NCBI RefSeq assembly: GCF_015245355.1
Contig: NZ_CP063311.1
Location: forward strand, 1,697,217-1,761,216
Reading direction: 5' to 3'
DNA: 64,000 nucleotides
Source: Anabaenopsis elenkinii CCIBt3563
Lineage (GTDB): Bacteria > Cyanobacteriota > Cyanobacteriia > Cyanobacteriales > Nostocaceae
Of this stretch, positions 35,082 through 45,539 are shown in pieces. The notes beneath the pieces were generated by a model, which was not told the DNA's origin, did not search any database, and was given only the letters and a program-made list of their open reading frames with translations. Every line of letters starts with the position of its first letter. Positions within the stretch are counted from its first letter, which is position 1. The position numbers and the translations under genes are program-made.

Positions 35082-37681
35082 AATCTCTGGATAATCAACG
35101 TCTGACAATCAACGCCCTAGCTTCTATACCTTGGTATAAACCCCCCCTATGCTGGTTGACATCTGAACAACAATCCCAACTCCAAAACCAAGCCAAAATC
35201 AGTCAATATCGTTTAGGAGCAAAAATCTGGTCAACCGCTGAAGGTGATTATCAGTTTTTGATTTTAACTGGTAAAGTCCGCTTACGAGAACAAGAGGGTG
35301 AGCAACTAGCTGCTTTGCAAGCTGGTAGTTGGTTTGGTAGCTTGTATCAGATGTCTGTAGATTGCAAAGCTGTAGCTGCTAGCAAGGAAGTAGTAGTAGT
35401 ATATTGGAATACAAAACTGTGGTTAGAGTTTTCTAGTCCTGAAATTGAAGATTTTTGGCGGACTGGGGAGAAAGACACAGGTAATATTCAACAGAGCCAG
35501 TTAGGGACGCCAGATCATACCCCCGGACTCACAGTATCACCCACCGTTGTCACATCGGGTTATCCCTTTGTAAATAGTGTCAACACTGCTGCTGCTTGCT
35601 TAACAATGGTGGCGCAATACTTAGAACATCCGGTGAAATTAGAATGGGTGCAACGCCAACTCAGGGGACAGCGCCCTAACAATCTTGTAGAAGCAGGTGA
35701 GAAGTTGGGGTTAATGTTACGAAGGTTACAAGTGAGTTGGGCAGACTTGCGGCAGTTATCATTTCCAGCCATACTACAATGGCAACCTGATTCATCTCGT
35801 CCTGCTTCTTGGGTGGTAACCTATGGGATCAAAGGATCTCAGCTGATTATTGCTAATCCCCTCAATGAGGATTATGGTTGTGAGAGTTTACCTCAGTGGG
35901 TGGTTGAGGATGCATGGGATGGTAAAATCTGGCAAGTTGAACTGATATCTACTCAAGAAAAATTTAACTTGGGTTGGTTCACCCCGGCAGTTTGGAAGTA
36001 CCGGAAACTCCTCGCAGAAGTATTACTAGCATCTTTTACACTACAACTGTTAGGTTTGGGGACACCATTAATTACCCAGGTTGTGATTGATAAAGTCATG
36101 GTACAGCAGAGTTTACCCACTCTTGATGTCATGGCGATCGCACTATTATTAATAGCGACCTTTGAATCTATACTGGGTATTCTACGGCTATTTATCTTTA
36201 CTCATACTGCCCGCCGTTTAGATTTAAGCTTATCGGCCCAACTATTTCGCCATCTCATGCGTTTACCCTTAGCTTATTTTGAGTCGCGACGGGTAGGAGA
36301 CACCATAGCCAGGGTTCAAGAACTAGAACAAATCCGGCAATTTCTTACCGGTACAGCATTAACTGTGATTTTAGACAGTATCTTTGCTGTAGTTTACCTG
36401 GTATTGATGTTTTATTACAATATCCAGCTTACCTTTGTAGCCTTGGCGGTATTGCCATTATTTGCAGCTTTGACAGTTATCTCCACCCCCATCTTACGCC
36501 ACTGGCTCAACGAAACATTTAATCGCAGCGCTGATAGTCAATCATTTTTAGTTGAGACAGTTACAGGTATCCGCTCAGTCAAAGCTCACGTAGCCGAACC
36601 AGTCGCCCGGGCTCGTTGGGAAGGGTTATTTGCCCGTTTTGTGCGTACAGGATTTAAAGCCTCTACCACTTCCAATATTAGCAGTAATATCGGTAACTTT
36701 CTGACTAATTTTTCTGCCTTACTCATTCTCTGGTTTGGTGCCAAATTAGTCATCGAGCAAAATCTTACCATTGGGCAACTTGTCGCCTTTCAAATGCTTT
36801 CCGGGAGAGTCACTGGGCCGCTATTACGTCTAGTGCAACTATGGCAAAATCTACAACAAGTTTTACTTTCTGTAGACCGCATTGGTGATATTCTTAACAT
36901 TGCCCCAGAAGCAGAATCAGGAACAGGCTTAGTTTTACCACCCTTGAAAGGTCAGGTTACCTTCGAGCAAATATTTTTCCGTTACCAACCACATACTGAA
37001 CCCGTTCTTAAAGGGATATCCTTCAACGTAGAACCGGGGCAATTTGTAGGAATTGTGGGTCGCAGTGGTTCCGGTAAAAGTACCCTTTCTAAGCTATTAC
37101 AACGCCTGTATCAAATTGAATCGGGACGAGTTTTAATTGATGGATTTGATATTAAGAGTGCTGATTTAGCCTCACTACGGCAACAAATTAGCGTAGTTCT
37201 GCAAGAAGACTTTTTATTTAATGGTTCCATCTTAGAAAATATCACTCTAGGTAATCCTGATATTACTGCCGAGGAAGTAGTAGAAGCTGCAAGACTAGCT
37301 GTAGCCCATGACTTTATTAGTCAATTACCTTACGGTTATGAAACCAACGTTGGAGAAAGAGGGACAGCATTATCTGGGGGACAAAGACAACGCATCGCCT
37401 TAGCTAGACTGTTTCTATCTTCCGCACCAATTTTAGTTTTAGATGAAGCCACCAGCGCTTTAGACAGTGAAACCGAACAGCAGGTTTTACAAAACTTACA
37501 GAAAGTTTCTGCTCACCGAACTGTATTCCTGATTGCTCACCGCTTCGCCCCCCTTAAACGTGCTGATTTGATTTTAGTCTTGGAACAAGGGGTAATTGCA
37601 GAGCGAGGTACTCATTTAGATTTGCTACAACAAAAAGGTTTGTACTGGTCACTATACCAACGTCAGCAAGCAAATATTTAA
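35030..37681 (+). CDS. Type I secretion ABC transporter (HlyB-like, with cNMP-like and C39-like domains)
   Basis: 883 residues. An N-terminal cyclic-nucleotide-binding-like beta-roll covers about 45-135. A C39 peptidase-like domain covers about 160-300, where the usual catalytic Cys position reads NTAAACL, so it is probably non-cleaving and only binds substrate, as in HlyB. Six TM helices follow at about 325-590. The ATPase has Walker A GRSGSGKST near 676, signature LSGGQRQR near 780 and Walker B ILVLDEATSALD near 803. It exports proteins across the inner membrane in one step with an HlyD-type adaptor and an outer-membrane channel. No adaptor gene follows in this window. Neighbours are a parvulin gene (overlapping) and a subtilase. 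The nearby giant RTX-like gene is a plausible substrate. Confidence 0.93.
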   Translation: MASGENSKADSQTTNELKSLDNQRLTINALASIPWYKPPLCWLTSEQQSQLQNQAKISQYRLGAKIWSTAEGDYQFLILTGKVRLREQEGEQLAALQAGSWFGSLYQMSVDCKAVAASKEVVVVYWNTKLWLEFSSPEIEDFWRTGEKDTGNIQQSQLGTPDHTPGLTVSPTVVTSGYPFVNSVNTAAACLTMVAQYLEHPVKLEWVQRQLRGQRPNNLVEAGEKLGLMLRRLQVSWADLRQLSFPAILQWQPDSSRPASWVVTYGIKGSQLIIANPLNEDYGCESLPQWVVEDAWDGKIWQVELISTQEKFNLGWFTPAVWKYRKLLAEVLLASFTLQLLGLGTPLITQVVIDKVMVQQSLPTLDVMAIALLLIATFESILGILRLFIFTHTARRLDLSLSAQLFRHLMRLPLAYFESRRVGDTIARVQELEQIRQFLTGTALTVILDSIFAVVYLVLMFYYNIQLTFVALAVLPLFAALTVISTPILRHWLNETFNRSADSQSFLVETVTGIRSVKAHVAEPVARARWEGLFARFVRTGFKASTTSNISSNIGNFLTNFSALLILWFGAKLVIEQNLTIGQLVAFQMLSGRVTGPLLRLVQLWQNLQQVLLSVDRIGDILNIAPEAESGTGLVLPPLKGQVTFEQIFFRYQPHTEPVLKGISFNVEPGQFVGIVGRSGSGKSTLSKLLQRLYQIESGRVLIDGFDIKSADLASLRQQISVVLQEDFLFNGSILENITLGNPDITAEEVVEAARLAVAHDFISQLPYGYETNVGERGTALSGGQRQRIALARLFLSSAPILVLDEATSALDSETEQQVLQNLQKVSAHRTVFLIAHRFAPLKRADLILVLEQGVIAERGTHLDLLQQKGLYWSLYQRQQANI

Positions 37682-37721
37682 ACTTACGGGAAACTTACGG
37701 GAAACTTACGGGAACTTACAG
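37680..37721. repeat. 11-bp tandem repeat at the end of the ABC transporter gene
   Basis: AAACTTACGGG repeated three times, then a partial AACTTACAG. The first unit overlaps the TAA stop codon. It lies before a terminator. Confidence 0.85.
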
Positions 37722-37796
37722 CACTTTGGGTGGTAATCGGCACTCGTCATATTGACGATGTAAATAAATACACACCTTAACATCATAAATCTTCTG

Positions 37797-37823
37797 GGGT
37801 GGGCATTCTGTCCGCCCTTTTTT
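37797..37823 (+). terminator. Terminator of the PpiC-ABC transporter unit
   Basis: GGGTGGGC, a 5-base loop and GTCCGCCC (two G-T pairs) are followed by six T. It lies about 115 bp after the transporter stop codon. The remaining 37824-38144 holds the STRR array and no gene. Confidence 0.8.
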
Positions 37824-38024
37824 ACCCCAATAAAACTCTCTGGCTGATGCACCTGACAATATCAGAAAAATTATACTTTTAATTCTACTTTTTGGTTAAA
37901 AAAGAGTCATTTTACAATTTCATTTCATATTAATTGTTATTAACAGGGAACACCGGAACAGTAAGTAGGTTGGGTAGAGTCCGCGTAACACAACTAGTAA
38001 GGGGGAATGGCGGATTGGGAACCT

Positions 38025-38052
38025 TCAACCGTCAACCGTCAACTGTCATCTG
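38025..38052. repeat. Heptamer short tandem repeat (STRR type)
   Basis: Four consecutive 7-mers: TCAACCG, TCAACCG, TCAACTG, TCATCTG. Heptamer repeats of this kind are typical of heterocyst-forming cyanobacteria. It lies about 90 bp upstream of the subtilase gene. Confidence 0.8.
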
Positions 38053-38144
38053 TGACCAGAAATACCAATTACATCGTCAATCTGGCGAGTACCGATTAAT
38101 AATTTGTGCTGTCAAAAAATACTCTGTTTGAGGAGAAAATATAT

Positions 38145-39668
38145 ATGCCCATTGACGATATTAGTCAGACTTTGTTTCCTCATCACGGGCTAAATTCCAC
38201 CCCTATCTCCTCCCTAGACACTTTTCAAATCCACAATGATTATAGCTTGAGCCTCAGTGGTCGGAGTAGTTTTAATCCACCAGGTGAGATTAATGGAGCT
38301 TCTGTTCAGACGACTAACTATAATTTTAATTCTGGCTATGGCTTGATTAACGCCGCCGCCGCAGTAGCAAGAGCCACTGGTCAGAATACTTTTGCTGATG
38401 TTCCTGCTTTAGGTGGTAATAATTGGGGAGCAGATTTAGTCAGAGCACCCGCCGCCTGGGCTCAGGGATACACAGGTAAAGGTGTAGTTGTTGCTGTATT
38501 GGATACGGGGGTTGACTATAATCATCCCGATTTAAAGGATAATATTTGGGTTAATCCCAGTGAAATTCCTGGTAATGGCATCGATAACGATCGCAATGGT
38601 TATATTGATGATACCCAAGGTTGGAATTTTGCGGACAATAGCAACAATGTCATTGATCTTAATGGTCATGGTACTCATGTGGCTGGAACTATTGCTGGAG
38701 GAAATAATGGCTTTGGGGTAACGGGTATTGCCTATGATGCCAAGATTATGCCAGTTAAAGTCCTCAATCAACAGGGTTCGGGTAGCAGTAATGCTGTGGC
38801 TGAGGGTATTTACTACGCCGTTAACAATGGCGCTCGTGTGATTAACCTCAGTCTAGGTAGTAATTTTCCCAACAGCACCTTGGCAGATGCAATTGAATAT
38901 GCAAGTAGTCGAGATGCAGTAGTTATCATGGCATCGGGTAATAATGGTTACCCATTAACGGGTTATCCGGCTCGCTATGCTAACAACTGGGGATTGGCTG
39001 TGGGCGCAGTTGATAGTAACAATCGTCTGGCTAACTTCTCTAATAGGGCTGGGTTAAACAGTTTCCCCTATGTCACAGCACCGGGAGTAGGTATTTATTC
39101 CTCACTTCCTGGTAATGAGTATGGTACATATAGTGGTACATCCATGGCTGCTCCTCATGTTTCGGGTGTAGTAGCCTTAATGCTCAGTGCTAATCCTAAT
39201 TTAACCCATGGTGAAATTCGACAAATCATTATGGAAACGGCGGGTAATAGTAGTACAGCCAGACCAGAGGCTAACCGGTGGAATATCACCCCTGTAGTTT
39301 CTGAGACTATTAGAGGGATGGTAAACAATATCACCTCAATAAATGAGATTAATCGCCAATCAACATTAATCAGTAACATCGTCAATCTAGCGATCGCCGA
39401 TTCTACCAACAATAATACACCAACTTCTAACCCCCCCACCTCTTCCTTGATCAGCCCAGGGCTGCAATCTATAAATCCAGGGAACCCGACGCAATTACGC
39501 TATTACCATAGCAGCATTGGAGGACTTAGCAGCACGAATGATAATATCTTCAATGCCGATGATATTGACCAAAATAACCTAGATTTCAGAAAGATAGGCA
39601 GGGTTTTTAATCAATTGCGGCGGGGTATAGATATTTTCCGCCGGTTGTTACCCATTATCCGCCGATAA
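38145..39668 (+). CDS. Subtilisin-like serine protease (S8)
   Basis: About 507 residues from ATG 38145, chosen because GAGGAGA lies 8 bp upstream. The catalytic triad is clear: D120 (VVAVLDTGVDYNHPDL), H175 (DLNGHGTHVAGT) and S333 (YSGTSMAAPHVSG). A calcium-site-like insertion (GNGIDNDRNGYIDD) is typical of cyanobacterial subtilases. There is no Sec signal peptide. The N-terminal 100 residues contain an Asn-rich region ending INAAAAVARATGQNTFADV, and the C-terminus is a Ser/Thr/Pro linker then a basic tail. Export by type I secretion would fit the context. It faces the 3' end of the giant gene, 93 bp away, and might process that product or act outside the cell. Confidence 0.92.
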   Translation: MPIDDISQTLFPHHGLNSTPISSLDTFQIHNDYSLSLSGRSSFNPPGEINGASVQTTNYNFNSGYGLINAAAAVARATGQNTFADVPALGGNNWGADLVRAPAAWAQGYTGKGVVVAVLDTGVDYNHPDLKDNIWVNPSEIPGNGIDNDRNGYIDDTQGWNFADNSNNVIDLNGHGTHVAGTIAGGNNGFGVTGIAYDAKIMPVKVLNQQGSGSSNAVAEGIYYAVNNGARVINLSLGSNFPNSTLADAIEYASSRDAVVIMASGNNGYPLTGYPARYANNWGLAVGAVDSNNRLANFSNRAGLNSFPYVTAPGVGIYSSLPGNEYGTYSGTSMAAPHVSGVVALMLSANPNLTHGEIRQIIMETAGNSSTARPEANRWNITPVVSETIRGMVNNITSINEINRQSTLISNIVNLAIADSTNNNTPTSNPPTSSLISPGLQSINPGNPTQLRYYHSSIGGLSSTNDNIFNADDIDQNNLDFRKIGRVFNQLRRGIDIFRRLLPIIRR

Positions 39669-39761
39669 CAGGAATTAGGTCACATATTCCCAAACTTACA
39701 GTCAGATGTAATTGTGTGCTCTCTGATTGACTCAGCAACGGATGGTCGTTGAACTAAATTC

Positions 39762-42700
39762 CTAATTTATAGTCTTATTACCCCTACCAGTCCTGATGGT
39801 ATTGTTTCCTTGACCCGCCCTAATGATGTCATCGCCATTCCCTGTGTTAATGCGGTCATTGCCATCACCAGTTGTAATGTCTTGATTGCCATTGCCTGTG
39901 GTGATGGTGTTGTCTCCCCCAGTAGTTCTAATCACACTGTTACCATTTCCTGTGGTGATACTGTCCCTACCATCACCAGTAGTAATGCTTTGATTACCAT
40001 TACCGGTTCTGATGGTGTTATCGCCTCCAGTAGTTACAATCACACTGTTACCATTTCCTGTGGTGATACTGTCCCTACCATCACCAGTAGTAATGCTTTG
40101 ATTGCCATCACCAGTTCTAATGGTGTTATTGCCCCCGGTAGCCTTAATGCTAATAGTGTGAGCACGTCCTGTGGTAATTCGGTCATCACCTGCACCAGCA
40201 TCAATGGTAATAGTCCCAGTAGTCGGGTTACCAGATCCGGTGGTAATTGCATTATTGCCACCAGTGGACTTAATTTTAATTATGTCACCATTACCGGTGG
40301 TGATGCGGTCATTGCCATCACCAGTTGTAATGTCTTGATTGCCATTACCGGTTCTGATGGTGTTGTCTCCCCCAGTAGTTACAATCACACTGTTACCATT
40401 TCCTGTGGTGATACTATCATTACCATTACCAGTTGTAATATCTTGATTCCCATTACCTGTGTTGATGCGGTTATGACCATTACCTAGTGTAATTTGATGG
40501 TTGCCATTTCTAGCGGTAACGCGGTTATTACCATTACCTGCTGTAATGATTTTATCGCCGTGATTTGTGTTGATAGTGTTATGACCCTCACCGAGTGTAA
40601 TCACATCATTACCAGTTCCTGTATTGATAGTGTTGTTACCATCACCTAAAGTTATGGTCTGGTTACCGTTACCTATGTTGACGGTGTTATTACCACCACC
40701 TAGATTTATGGTCTGATTGCCATTACCCGTGTTCACTCGGTTATGACCATTGCCTAGTGTAATCTGATTATTACCATTTCTAGTGGTGATGAGGTTGTTG
40801 CCATCTCCTGCCAAGATAGTATGGTCACCATCGCGTAAAACAGATATTGTATTATGACCACCACGAGCATCTAATTCTAAGCTGCCACTAAAGTTCTTGG
40901 TGAGGTTGATTCTATCGGAGCCGGAACCGAGGATAATCTCCATGGCGTCCATCCCTACGTATTGCAGGTTACTTAACCCCAAACCTACTATGTGAGTATC
41001 ATTAACTGTTACCGAGTCTGTAAAACCTAGGGTGTCAGAAGAAAAGTCAAGATTAAGGCGATCGCTTTGCCCTCTGCTACCGTTAATTGAGAAGTTAGCA
41101 CCGTTAACTAGGGTAGGATTAACCAAAGTCACGACATTGTTACCAGAACCCAATATCAGGTTAATTCCTTGCATATTGTAGATCAGAGAACCGGAATCTT
41201 GGGGCGAAGGGTTTTGCAGGTCAATAACTAGATTTAAGTCATCTGTGTTGTCTGAGAAGTCTTGAGTAAAGCTGTTATTACCTCCACCACCATCAACAAA
41301 GGTAGACGCAGTAACTGTTTTATCTGCCGAGAAAGAATCATTCCCAGAGCCTAAATATAGGTTAATAAATTGCAGTCTCTGGTAATCTATGGGCACTGCT
41401 AACCCGGTGATGGTTGTTTGAGTAATATTGACATTCCGCCCTACTGTGTCCTCTTGGTTGTTGACGTTTAAGGTATTTGTGCCACCACCACCGTCAATGC
41501 TGACTGGGTTAGCCACGGTAGTTAGTAGGGTGTTGTCAAGGTTGATGGTGTCATCATCATCTCCTGTGGTGATAGTTAGGCTATTACCCTGGATTCTACC
41601 TAATAGGGTAACAATACTACCTGTGCCGGGGTCTTGAGTCTGTAAATCTGCTGCTATGAGAATATTCCCTGTGGTTATAAGGTGAGAGTTGGCTTCTAGG
41701 GTGAGGTTATCCCCTGCTCTTAAGGTAATGTTGCCGTTTGTGGCGGTTAAGGTAACGCCGGATTTGACTACTAGGTCATCACCAGAGTTCGCAGAATCTC
41801 CTGCTGTCAAATCAATGTCTGGGGATGTTATGTTCTCTGTTAGCGTCATAGGACTGCGGGTAGAAAGTACTACCTTACCCCTGGCGTTAATCTCATCTAC
41901 TATGGTGAGTGCGCCGCTGTTTTCCAGGTAGATGTTATTTATGTTGTTGCTTGGGGTGATTCTTAGAGTATTTACAGCGGTTTGTAATACGTTATTGTTG
42001 CTGCCAATGTTATCTGTGATGTTTAATCTCAAGGAATCCCCGGTGATGTCGGTTTCCTGTGTACCACTGTAGATGTTATTGGCTGTTAAGGTTAGGTCGG
42101 AGTTAGCCTTGAGGTTGTGGACGGTCATAGTACCGCCGCTAGATAGGTTAACGTCCCCGGTGTCACTATTTAAGTTTGTGACTGTTAACTCACTGCTGGT
42201 GGTGATGTTAATATCTCCGTCATTGGCGGTGATGTTGTTGAGGTTTAAGGCACTGATGGAGTTAACTGTAATGGTGCCGTTACCTACAACCCCGGCATTT
42301 AAGGTGCTATTGCTAGAAACACCAATATTAATATTCTTGAGGGCGTTAATATCAATGTTTTGGGAGTTAAGCCTTACCCCGTTGGCTGTGGTGACGCTAC
42401 CACCAACTAGGGTGGAGCCATTGTAGTAACCCGTGGAAGCTAGGACTAGGTTGTTAGTAACGGGGACTCCGGTTAAAACTAAGTTGTCACCAGTGCTAAT
42501 CTCTACATGATTTGCTATGGTGAGCATTTCTTGGAAGTTTATATCAGCTAAATCTTTTTGAGCTTTGAGGATTAATTCGTCGGCTTGGACTGTAAAGGTG
42601 ATGCGATTATTTTGTAACTCACCGGAGGGTTTGGTTAGTTTGATTGCTCCTGCTAGTTCTGAACGTAATACGGGTTTGAGGTTTAACCCAGTCTTGGATG

Positions 42701-43646
42701 CTTCGGTCATGTAGATGTAAACGTCGCTGTAGTTGGGGTTTTTCGCAACTTCTCTGTAGTCCGGTTCGGTAACGTAGATGGGTTTGTTTACGGGTACTTG
42801 TCCTTCTAGGTTCTCGGTGACTGTATACATATACCTCCCAGCGGAATCTTGACGTGTCCACACTGTGAGGGTGCTTAAAATGTCGTTGATGCTGGTGTAT
42901 ACCTGTTGCTGACCCTGGGGTGTGACGATATCTAGGTAGTAAGTCCGCTCGTTGCTGTCTTGAATGTCATTATTGTTAGCGTCATGGTAATAGGCGTATT
43001 TACCTGTTTGGGTTTCTCTCTCTTGGTAGTAAACGGTGTTTAATACGGGGGCTAAACTTAGTTCTGCTTTTTCTTGGTCTGTTAAAGCTTCCAGTTGCTG
43101 ATTATTCACCCGGTAAACATTGCTCTGGGCTAACTCAGGTTTATCTAGGTAGTATTCAATGTTGGTTCTAGTGTCGCGATATTTGTAATAACCTGCGTAT
43201 TCTCCTGTGGTTTGCAGGTTACCTCTGGCTTCTAGGTTGATGATTTTTGGTGTGTTAGGTGTCTTTTTGGTGAAGTTATCAAAGGATTCGGGGGAAATAA
43301 TAATGTTATCAGAGTCTAGGGCTAAGACTAGCTCATCTGTCTTGACCTTGGGTAAGGTTACTCCCCCTTGAGCGATCGCTGAGTCACCTTTAGCTAAAGT
43401 GGTTTTCTTAGCGTCCAGGGTGATGGCTTTGTCTATATCTATGGATTGGGTAGCTTGGAGAATTAAGGTGTGAGCATCGAAGACGGTATTACCATTGGAG
43501 ACGTTAATTACTAAGTCGTCTTGCACGCTGCGCAGGTCAATAGTTCCGGTGGCTAGGGGGACGCTGATGGCTGTGGAGGTGATGAGGGAACCGAGGTTAG
43601 AGACTTGAATGTTACCGTTAGTAGAAGTCATGGTTGGTATGGTCAA
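39762..43646 (-). pseudogene. Giant gene, C-terminal fragment
   Basis: Encodes about 1294 residues from the first usable start after the premature TAG; the frame is actually open back to 43904 and continues the upstream fragment directly (DTNGNLTRYSQINLT...). The first half has beta-rich repeats with runs such as LTLTANN, DINITTSS and FSADKTVTASTFVDGGGGNN. The second half is an RTX-like array. A paired segment, TGEYAGYYKYRD...EYYLDK and TGKYAYYHDANNND, occurs near the N-terminus. If translated alone it would still carry the putative C-terminal secretion signal. Confidence 0.85.
39770..40870 (-). repeat. RTX-like nonapeptide array
   Basis: Roughly 40 copies of a 9-residue unit of the form (T/L)GNGNxxIx, for example TGNGNQDIT, TGDGNDRIT, LGNGHNRIN. 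It follows the spacing of calcium-binding RTX repeats (GGxGxDxUx), but Asn often replaces Asp and the second Gly. There is a higher-order repeat of 108 nt (four units), for example starting at 39963 and 40071. On the other strand the same DNA gives long meaningless frames. RTX arrays usually mark type I secretion substrates. Confidence 0.85.
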
Positions 43647-45539
43647 GGTGCGGTTTTCCTGTTGTTCACCGGTTCCTACCTTCCCTATACCCTTAATTTT
43701 AATGTCCCCGTGGGCTGTGGCCGTGATTTCGGCGAGGTCTACTTCTAATAACCCGATGTTGCTACCTGTTGATGATGCTGTGAGGTTAGCTTTGACTGCA
43801 ATTAGTTCTGGTTGATTGTCTTGGGGGTTTTGCGCCAGGATATCACCACCGTTGTTAGTGGTGAGGTTGATTTGACTGTAGCGGGTTAAATTACCGTTGG
43901 TGTCCTATTGGCTATAGTTACCGGCGTTGATTTGCCCTATGGTCATGTCACCGTTGCTGGTGAGGGTGAAGGTGGGAGCGTAAGGAGCGTTAATTATTTC
44001 TACTAAGGTGGCAATTAATGCTCCATTGGTGGTAAGGGTGAAATCACCTTGATTAATGGTAATGTCTTGTAGGTTTAAACTACTACTAACATTAGTGACG
44101 TTAACATCACCTACGCCACCGGCTTGGATGCTCAGGTTACTAACTTGGGTATGGAGGTTAATATCATTTTGGGCGGTTGTCACGTGTAACGTATTAGCCT
44201 GTATGGGGTTGGTGTTTTGTGGGATAAATTCCTCTGATGTGAGTTGGATGGTGATGGCGGATAAGTCCCCTGGTTGATGCTGGAGGATGATATCTTTAGC
44301 GGTGGCGATGGTGATTTGGTTAGCTATTTGCAGTTTCTCAACTGTGATATTCTCTACACTGCTAATCTTAATATCACCAGTGCCGATGGTGTTGATGTCG
44401 GTTAAACGCAGTCGGGCGGCTGATTTGATTTCTGTTTCGGTGTCATTGGTGGTGAGGGTAATGGCTACTTCTGAGAGAGTATCAGGGGTGTTGTCGTCAA
44501 GGGTGAGGTCAACTTTACCGCCATTGTTGTTGATGTTGAGGTCTTCGGCTTTGAGATTAGCGGTAATTCCCCCTTGGGTAGTGATGTTGATGGTGTCAGC
44601 GGCGATTAAACCATGTTGAATATAATCGTAAGTTTCACCACCTAGGGTGATTTCCCCATCTATCAGGTAGTTGTTGATTGTACCGGCGATCGCATTAAAA
44701 GTACCTGTTTGTAACCAAGCAGAAGGTAAGTCAATCTTACCCGTGGTTTCGGTACTCAAACTAATAGTACCAGTGCTGGCTGTTTCAATATCAGTAGCAA
44801 TATTACCGCTAATATCGCCACCGGCTTCGGCGCTAATGCTATCATTACTGGTGATTTTACCAAATATCCCAATATCATTACCTGCCTTTAAAGTCACACT
44901 ACCACCGACATTACCTAAAGTACCAGCGGAGGCTACCCCCGCGAAGCTGATGTTATTGGTAGTGTTAATCATCACTGTACCCGTGTCCCCAGTCGCCCGC
45001 AGTTCACTAATATCAGTCAAATCAAAATTAGTTGCGGTAATAGACACCTGATTAGGTGCAGTGAGAATAGAAGGCGCGGCGATGGTTGTCTCTGCTGTTC
45101 TGTTGGCGGGTAATTCTCCCTTAATTTTCACATCTGCGTCACTGGTAATGGTAATGTTGCTGTCGAGGTTGAGGGTAGAGAGTTTACCAGCGATATTCAC
45201 ATCACCCAGCGCCTCAATAGTAATCCCCTTAGCAGCGGAGATAGAGTTGTAGAACTCGCCGTAATCCTTGGGAGTCTCTGGGGTAGTTCTTACAGTCAAC
45301 CAGATAATTTCTTCCGTGGTAATGGGTACATTGATGTACCTATTTTCATATTTAATGCTGACATCTTTTACTTGGGTTTGCCAAGTTTCATACCGGGGAC
45401 GACCATCGTAAATGTTTTGTTGTTGGCTTACCCATTGCCAGGAAGTTTGTAGACGGCTGTCAAAAACCGGTTTATATTTAGACTTCCAATGGTATTGATA
45501 ATCTAGCCAGTCTTCCTTGATTTCTACTGGTTGATAATC

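Noticed and set aside
39810..40487. Long plus-strand open frame rich in Val, Ile, Ser and Thr
   Set aside because: It is the antisense of the RTX-like array; its periodicity comes from the 27-nt repeat, and it has no start signals or family features.
39770..40870. CRISPR-like regular repeats
   Set aside because: The unit is 27 nt with no spacers and it encodes a protein repeat in one frame; no cas genes are near.
43905..43907. Programmed stop-codon readthrough or recoding
   Set aside because: No recoding signal or structure is evident, and two other lesions in the same gene make simple decay the easier explanation.
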